From JBAXGE01 sp044344145 (GTDB lineage Bacteria > Planctomycetota > Phycisphaerae > WQYP01), in NCBI GenBank assembly GCA_044344145.1, contig JBIJDM010000098.1, forward strand, positions 1 through 9,729: a stretch of 9,729 bases of DNA, in the 5' to 3' direction. The notes beneath the pieces are model-generated. The model did no database searches and was not told the DNA's origin. It worked only from the letters and a program-made list of their open reading frames with translations. The position numbers and the translations under genes are program-made. Shown here one piece after another: positions 5,764-9,729 of this stretch. Position 1 is the first letter of the stretch; the number at the start of each line of letters is the position of its first letter.

Positions 5764-7179
5764 ATGGCGGATGAGAAGCTCGATTCTGTTGAAGGTCCCG
5801 GCAAAGGCAAGGCCTTTTTTGACCGCGCCCGTACCGTGGCCCAGAGCGAAAACTACGATTATGCCATTGACCTGTTTCTGGATGGATTGCTGCGCGAACC
5901 CCAGAATATCCCCGGCCACGAGGCCCTGCGCGACGTGGCGCTGCGCCGCAAACTCAAAGGGGGGAAACCCGCCGGCGGTTTTTTTGGCCCCAAGGGTCAT
6001 TTCAAGGGTAAAACCCCCAAAGAAATCATGCTCAATATTGAAGGGATTCTTACCAAGGATCCCGGCAATATTACCGAAATGGTGAAATTTGTCCGCGCCG
6101 CACAAGTAGCAGGTTATCTTGATGTTATTGCCTGGTTTGGTCCTGTGCTGATTCAGGCCAACCGCACCAGCCCCAAACCCAAAAAAGAAATTTATCTGGA
6201 AATGGCCGACATATACGAAGCCGCCCGGCTGTATAAGGAGGCCATTGAAGCCGTGAATTGGGCCCAGCAGATGGACCCGCTTGATGGGGGCCTGATCTCC
6301 CGGATCAAGGACCTGTCCGCCTCGCAAACCCTGATGTTGGGCAAATACGAAAATGCCCAGAGCTTCAAGGATTCCATCCGCGACCATAAACAGACCAAGG
6401 AATTGATGGAAGAAGACAATTTGGCCCGCTCCGAAGAGCACCGGACCAAGCTGATGGAACGCAGCAAGGCCGACTACGAAGCCAATCCCATGGAAATGCA
6501 GGTTATCAACAAGTACGTGCGTTCCTTGATTGATATGGAAACGGAAGAGCACGAAAATCTCGCCATTGATATCCTGCGTGATTCCTATGCCCGGACGCAG
6601 ACCTATCGGTATAAAATGACCATCGGCGAAATTCGCATCCGCCAGTTCAAGCGTACCGTCCGCATCCTCAGCGAAGCCCTCAAGGCCACCCCCAACGACA
6701 AAACCCTCACCGAGCAACTGCATCAAGCCCAGCGTGAACGTTTGGCCTTCGAATTGGTGGAATACAAGGAACGGTCCAACAATTATCCCACTGATGCCAA
6801 TGTGCAATACGAATACGGCGTGCGTCTGTATCAGGCGCATAAATACGACGAAGCTATCGCGGCCTTCCAGATGGCCCGCAACGGCGCCCAGCATCGGTCC
6901 GATGCCCAGCACCTGTTGGGACGCTGCTTCACCGAGCAGGGGCTCAAACCCGAAGCCCTCGATTCGTTCAAACAGGCCATCGAGGCCTACGAACTGGCCG
7001 AAACCGGCGATAGCAAGAGCAAAGAATTGCACTACTGGCTGGCCCGTTGCTACGAAGATTTGGGCCAGAACGAAGACGCCACGCAGGTCTATTCCAAGAT
7101 CACCCAGTGGGATATTCACTTCCGGGATGCCCGGAACCGGCTGGCGGCGTTGCGCACGAAAAAGTCCGTGGCGTCATAA
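5764..7179 (+). CDS. Tetratricopeptide-repeat protein, cytoplasmic, unknown function
   Basis: A 471-residue soluble, highly charged protein with no signal peptide or membrane segment; probably a protein-protein scaffold, partner unknown. Seen: an N-terminal TPR-like pair (FFDRARTVAQSENYDYAIDL, 18-37; then LLREPQNIPGHEALRDVAL, 42-60), a Gly/Lys-rich loop (65-84, GGKPAGGFFGPKGHFKGK), a TPR-like unit around 142-172 (YLEMADIYEAARLYKEAIEA), a charged, possibly coiled-coil middle (200-240 and 315-340), and C-terminal TPRs at about 345-373 (YGVRLYQAHKYDEAIAAFQ), 379-412 (LLGRCFTEQGLKPEALDSFK) and 421-448 (YWLARCYEDLGQNEDATQVY). I chose the ATG at 5764. In-frame GTG (5752) and TTG (5725) starts lie upstream, but none of the three has a clear Shine-Dalgarno, so the start is uncertain by up to 13 residues. 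The gene is monocistronic here and converges on the NPCBM gene. Confidence 0.82.
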   Translation: MADEKLDSVEGPGKGKAFFDRARTVAQSENYDYAIDLFLDGLLREPQNIPGHEALRDVALRRKLKGGKPAGGFFGPKGHFKGKTPKEIMLNIEGILTKDPGNITEMVKFVRAAQVAGYLDVIAWFGPVLIQANRTSPKPKKEIYLEMADIYEAARLYKEAIEAVNWAQQMDPLDGGLISRIKDLSASQTLMLGKYENAQSFKDSIRDHKQTKELMEEDNLARSEEHRTKLMERSKADYEANPMEMQVINKYVRSLIDMETEEHENLAIDILRDSYARTQTYRYKMTIGEIRIRQFKRTVRILSEALKATPNDKTLTEQLHQAQRERLAFELVEYKERSNNYPTDANVQYEYGVRLYQAHKYDEAIAAFQMARNGAQHRSDAQHLLGRCFTEQGLKPEALDSFKQAIEAYELAETGDSKSKELHYWLARCYEDLGQNEDATQVYSKITQWDIHFRDARNRLAALRTKKSVAS

Positions 7180-7242
7180 CCGACGGCCCTTGCGCGATGT
7201 CATGGCGCATTCAACCGATCTGATTTTTATGGGTATATGGCT

Positions 7243-8400
7243 TTATGGCCGCAGCAATGCGGGCTCGATCCAATTGACCCGCCCTTGGATATCCAACTGC
7301 GTGCTGGGCAGGGCTTTGAGTTCCAAATTTTTACCCCCGGCGATGTCCAATTGCAGCAGCGGTGTGATTTCGCCAGCCTTCATGTCGGCTTTTTCCCACA
7401 AAGTCTTGCCATCCAGCACAATTTTAACATGGGATTCCCCATGGGGTTTGGCCGAGTCATCCACCCCCACACGCAGGGCCAGAGTTTTGAACGTCCCATC
7501 CAACTTATAGAGCAATTGACTGGTTACATGCACCCCCAACCCGCGGCTGAAGGTTTCACCCTTGACGCGGAGTGGTTGGCCCATCACATTCCGGTTGATT
7601 TGGGTGGGCCATGGCGTGCCCAGCAGACTGGTCTGCTGGTCTTCCGTGGCCTCGAGTTCGGCCAGCCAGACGACCCGGCCACCGAGCACATCCACGCTAA
7701 CCACCGTGCCGATGGGACTCTGGCAGGCTTTCCCATTGGCATCCTTAAACGTGACGACATCGTCTTTCCACGCCAAAGCGGTGGTGGTGAAGATGGTGCC
7801 GTTGGAAAAGCCCAGTCGGGTGGACAGTTCCGGCAGCTTGCGGGTGGACTGACCACCGCTGAATTCAATCCGCTCAACTTTTTCCCAAGCCAAGTCCACC
7901 GGACCGATGTCGGATTGGATTTGTAATTTATCCGCCCCCACGTCCAGCAGTAAACCCGCAACCTGATCGCCGTTTTTGAGTATGACCGTGTCCTTGGTGG
8001 CCGTGATGGTGGCGGGGCGGGCGCCGCGGTTGATGCAGACCACATTTTTCAGTGCCACCTGCAGATTGCCCAAATCAGTGGCCGTAATCGTCAGGCTTTT
8101 TTCGCTGATCGCGCCGGGCAACCCCATGATCACATCGCCATTACGCAGGTGGACCCGCCAGCCTTTGTCGGCGTTGACGTTGATGTCGCCGTTCACCAGT
8201 CGCACGATATTGCGCGTGGCCAACTGGCCCGCCGCGCCTTTGGTGTCGGCATAGCTCAGGCCATCTTTCAGCGACCATTGGCTGATGGTGGGGATGGTTT
8301 GGGTCTTCAGATCCGCATCGGTCAGAGTCCAGGCGGCCTGCGCCCAACTCGGATACAGCGCGGTCATCAGGGCCAATGCGACAAGCGAACGTAACTTCAT
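7243..8400 (-). CDS. Exported NPCBM-domain protein with three LxNG beta-repeats
   Basis: A 385-residue protein predicted to be secreted to the periplasm or surface: basic N-terminus, hydrophobic core (residues 5-18) and cleavage near AQA-AW (23). The C-terminal part (about 245-383) fits the NPCBM fold, a jelly-roll carbohydrate-associated module often attached to glycoside hydrolases. Its hallmarks are LLGTPWPTQINRNVMGQPLRV (259-279, first 20 typical), FSRGLGVHVTSQLLYKLDG (284-302), LRVGVDD (309-315), VKIVLDGKTLWE (325-336) and a closing VNWIEPAL (375-382). The middle carries three similar units beginning LRNGDVIMG (85-93), LKNGDQVAG (141-149) and FSNGTIFTT (198-206), each followed by a stretch that closes with hydrophobic residues (VVCI, VERIEF, VVSVDV). 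No hydrolase domain is present, so it probably binds or scaffolds rather than cuts. It is last in the minus-strand operon, 24 nt after the toroid gene, with GGAAG seven bases before the ATG. Confidence 0.85.
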   Translation of the reverse strand: MKLRSLVALALMTALYPSWAQAAWTLTDADLKTQTIPTISQWSLKDGLSYADTKGAAGQLATRNIVRLVNGDINVNADKGWRVHLRNGDVIMGLPGAISEKSLTITATDLGNLQVALKNVVCINRGARPATITATKDTVILKNGDQVAGLLLDVGADKLQIQSDIGPVDLAWEKVERIEFSGGQSTRKLPELSTRLGFSNGTIFTTTALAWKDDVVTFKDANGKACQSPIGTVVSVDVLGGRVVWLAELEATEDQQTSLLGTPWPTQINRNVMGQPLRVKGETFSRGLGVHVTSQLLYKLDGTFKTLALRVGVDDSAKPHGESHVKIVLDGKTLWEKADMKAGEITPLLQLDIAGGKNLELKALPSTQLDIQGRVNWIEPALLRP

Positions 8401-8424
8401 AACGTGTCTTCCGGCCAGAAAAAA

Positions 8425-9486
8425 TCAGCGTTGCAAAATGGGCAAATAACGATTGGGAACCTGCAGGATAATCAGGGCCATGCCGGTGGCATAGATATCA
8501 CCCATATCCCCGGACCAACGTCCGTCTTTGGTCTGCTTGGTGAGGATTTCATCCCGCATGGCCGGCCAGAACTTGGCCCAGTCATTACCCCCGGCCATAA
8601 AGAATGCCTGCGTGGCATAATAGTGACCGTAGTAATAGTGACCTTCCCAGCCGTCCGGAGGTATGTTTTTCGCGCCCGGCATCCGGCCGCGCAGATAGTT
8701 CATGCCGTTGGTGATTTCCTTGCCTTCATACAATCCGGCATAGAACAGCGCGGCGACACTGGCCGCCGAACGTGGGAAGGCCGAACCGCCACTGCCCAGC
8801 GTGTAGGCGAAACCGCCATCGGGTTGCTGGGCTTTCCGTACATATTCAATGGCTTTGTCAATGGTAATTTTGGGCACTTTGATGCCGGCATTGCGCGCTG
8901 CCCGCAGGGCCATCACTTCGCAAATCGTCACCGAGGTATCGGCATCCACGGGGGCGGGTTGATAGCGCCAGCCACCTTCGCGATTCTGGGTCTGGACGAT
9001 CAGGCGGATGGCATTCTGCAATTTTTCTTTCAGGTCCGGGCGATCGCTGTGGCCGTAACATTCCGCCAGAAACAAGGTGGCAAAGCCGTGGCCATACATG
9101 GGGCTGCCGTAATTCTGGCCGGCAATCAGGCCCGAGGGCTGGCAGTTACGCAGGATGTAATCCAGCAAGCGGTCCACTTGGGTGCCGTAGCGACCCTGAT
9201 TGGGCAGATTGCCATCGGCGAGAAACGCCAGCCCGGCAATTGCGGCGATACCAAGGTTATCGCCACCTCCGGAGGCAGCGCTGAATTCGCCCCGGGCCGT
9301 CTGGCTGCGGGCCAGAAAATCCAGTCCCTTGCGGGCGGCGGCTTTGGTGGCGTCATTCAACTCGCCCTTGATCGGCCCATCGCCCCCCATGGTGCTCTTG
9401 GGTTCGTCTGCGTGCAACATCGGCAGGGCTCCGGCCCCGGCCAGTGCGCCCAGCGTCAACAACGTGCATAACAATTTTCTGCGCAT
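8425..9486 (-). CDS. Exported prenyltransferase/squalene-oxidase-repeat protein (alpha/alpha toroid)
   Basis: A 353-residue protein with a signal peptide (basic MRRK, hydrophobic 5-22, likely cleavage after LHA-26), so it acts outside the cytoplasm. The mature part shows repeated QW-like turns closing helical hairpins: SQTARGEF (61-68), QNREGGW (167-173), QQPDGGF (220-226) and QTKDGRW (318-324), as in alpha/alpha toroids of squalene cyclase and prenyltransferase type. DADTS (181-185) sits where a cyclase-like acidic motif could be, but the DxDD catalytic motif of hopene cyclases is absent, so terpene cyclisation is not supported. The WEGHYYYGHYYATQAFF stretch (280-296) followed by WAKFWPAMRDEIL (303-315) is, from memory, the hallmark of a family common in planctomycetes, usually annotated only by its repeat. 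It is about half the length of squalene cyclases. The start has AGGAAGAGG upstream; gaps of 24 nt on both sides indicate an operon. Confidence 0.85.
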   Translation of the reverse strand: MRRKLLCTLLTLGALAGAGALPMLHADEPKSTMGGDGPIKGELNDATKAAARKGLDFLARSQTARGEFSAASGGGDNLGIAAIAGLAFLADGNLPNQGRYGTQVDRLLDYILRNCQPSGLIAGQNYGSPMYGHGFATLFLAECYGHSDRPDLKEKLQNAIRLIVQTQNREGGWRYQPAPVDADTSVTICEVMALRAARNAGIKVPKITIDKAIEYVRKAQQPDGGFAYTLGSGGSAFPRSAASVAALFYAGLYEGKEITNGMNYLRGRMPGAKNIPPDGWEGHYYYGHYYATQAFFMAGGNDWAKFWPAMRDEILTKQTKDGRWSGDMGDIYATGMALIILQVPNRYLPILQR

Positions 9487-9510
9487 AACAGCCTCTTCCT
9501 GACTTGCGGG

Positions 9511-9729
9511 TTAACGGTCGCGGGCGGTTTTGCTCACTTCCGCCAACGCACGATAATACTTCTGTACCATATCACGGTAGCTGGGCAGGATTTCTTCGCC
9601 GGCACCATTAACAATCAATTCCCGTTCGCGCTGGGGCAGGTTGCCCCATTCCTGCCGCCCTTCCTTAATGTTCTGGCCATTGGTCTGAAAAGAGCCGGGG
9701 CTGCCGGGGGGGAGTTTGGATTCCTGGGC
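9511..9729 (-). CDS. C-terminal fragment of a protein ending in a WGxLP...YYRALAE motif (cut by window edge)
   Basis: Reading in from the right edge, 72 codons remain before a TAA at 9513-9511. The visible tail has a Pro/Gly/Ser-rich linker (KLPPGSPGSFQTNGQN), then EWGNLPQRERELIVNGAGEE, then ILPSYRDMVQKYYRALAEVS and a short basic end. From memory, this WG-LP-(K/R)-R ... Y-R-x-x-(V/I)-x-x-Y-Y-(R/K)-x-L-A pattern recurs at the C-termini of otherwise diverse, often exported, planctomycete proteins, some with coiled coils; I cannot name the family. The gene precedes the toroid gene by 24 nt in the same direction, so the three genes form one operon whose upstream part is outside the window. No start is present and nothing can be said about the missing N-terminal part. 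Confidence 0.75.
   Translation of the reverse strand, partial: AQESKLPPGSPGSFQTNGQNIKEGRQEWGNLPQRERELIVNGAGEEILPSYRDMVQKYYRALAEVSKTARDR

Noticed and set aside
5476..7119. Long minus-strand open frame of 547 codons opposite the TPR gene
   Set aside because: It is an antisense shadow of a GC-rich coding region: composition is low-complexity (Phe/Gly/His/Gln rich), it has no domain, and the plus-strand frame has clear TPR motifs.
7191..7209. TGCGC...GCGCA inverted repeat between the convergent TPR and NPCBM genes
   Set aside because: The stem is only 5 bp with a 9-nt loop and no adjacent T-tract on either side, so it is too weak to call a terminator.
8415..8445. Run of six T residues (minus strand) after the toroid gene stop
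   Set aside because: Only a 4-bp TTGC/GCAA stem lies upstream of it, so it is not a convincing terminator and the operon call stands.
8404..9471. Plus-strand open frame of 355 codons opposite the toroid gene
   Set aside because: It mirrors the minus-strand gene, which has a signal peptide, QW-like repeats and a Shine-Dalgarno; the plus frame shows no recognisable motif.

Overview
The window looks like an ordinary stretch of chromosome from a free-living Gram-negative bacterium, most likely a member of the Planctomycetota (a relative such as Verrucomicrobiota is not excluded). This rests on gene content. An exported alpha/alpha-toroid protein of the 'prenyltransferase/squalene oxidase repeat' type carries a YYYGHYY signature that I associate with planctomycetes. 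Next to it lie an exported NPCBM-domain protein and the tail of a protein ending in a WGNLP...YRDMVQKYYRALAE motif. There is also a TPR protein of unrecognised family and an ABC-2 permease with a very large extracytoplasmic insert. The DNA is moderately GC-rich throughout. I see no sign of recent transfer: no IS elements, integrases, tRNA genes or CRISPR arrays.

Layout. (1) 1-3509, plus strand: an ABC-2 type permease, possibly cut by the left edge, translationally coupled by an ATGA overlap to a membrane-anchored helical protein. (2) 3516-5390, minus strand: a xylose-isomerase-like TIM-barrel protein followed by an NAD-type isocitrate dehydrogenase. The two are separated by a strong 13-bp terminator-like hairpin that ends only 12 nt before the dehydrogenase start codon. 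(3) 5391-5763: a 373-nt divergent intergenic region with candidate promoters in both directions and a clear 11-bp interrupted hairpin. (4) 5764-7179, plus strand: a cytoplasmic TPR protein. (5) 7243-9729, minus strand: a three-gene operon of a truncated gene entering from the right edge, the toroid protein, and the NPCBM protein, with two gaps of exactly 24 nt.

How the genes work together. The permease and its coupled partner probably form, with an ATP-binding subunit encoded upstream of the window, an export or envelope complex. The TIM-barrel protein and isocitrate dehydrogenase are metabolic enzymes, one for sugar or inositol-type substrates and one for the TCA cycle. The minus-strand operon at the right makes proteins with signal peptides that should act outside the cytoplasm, probably on carbohydrate or envelope material, but no reaction can be assigned. 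I do not see a clearly novel defence, mobile or RNA system. The points most worth a second look are the hairpin in front of the dehydrogenase gene, the hairpin in the divergent promoter region, and the uncharacterised secreted operon.
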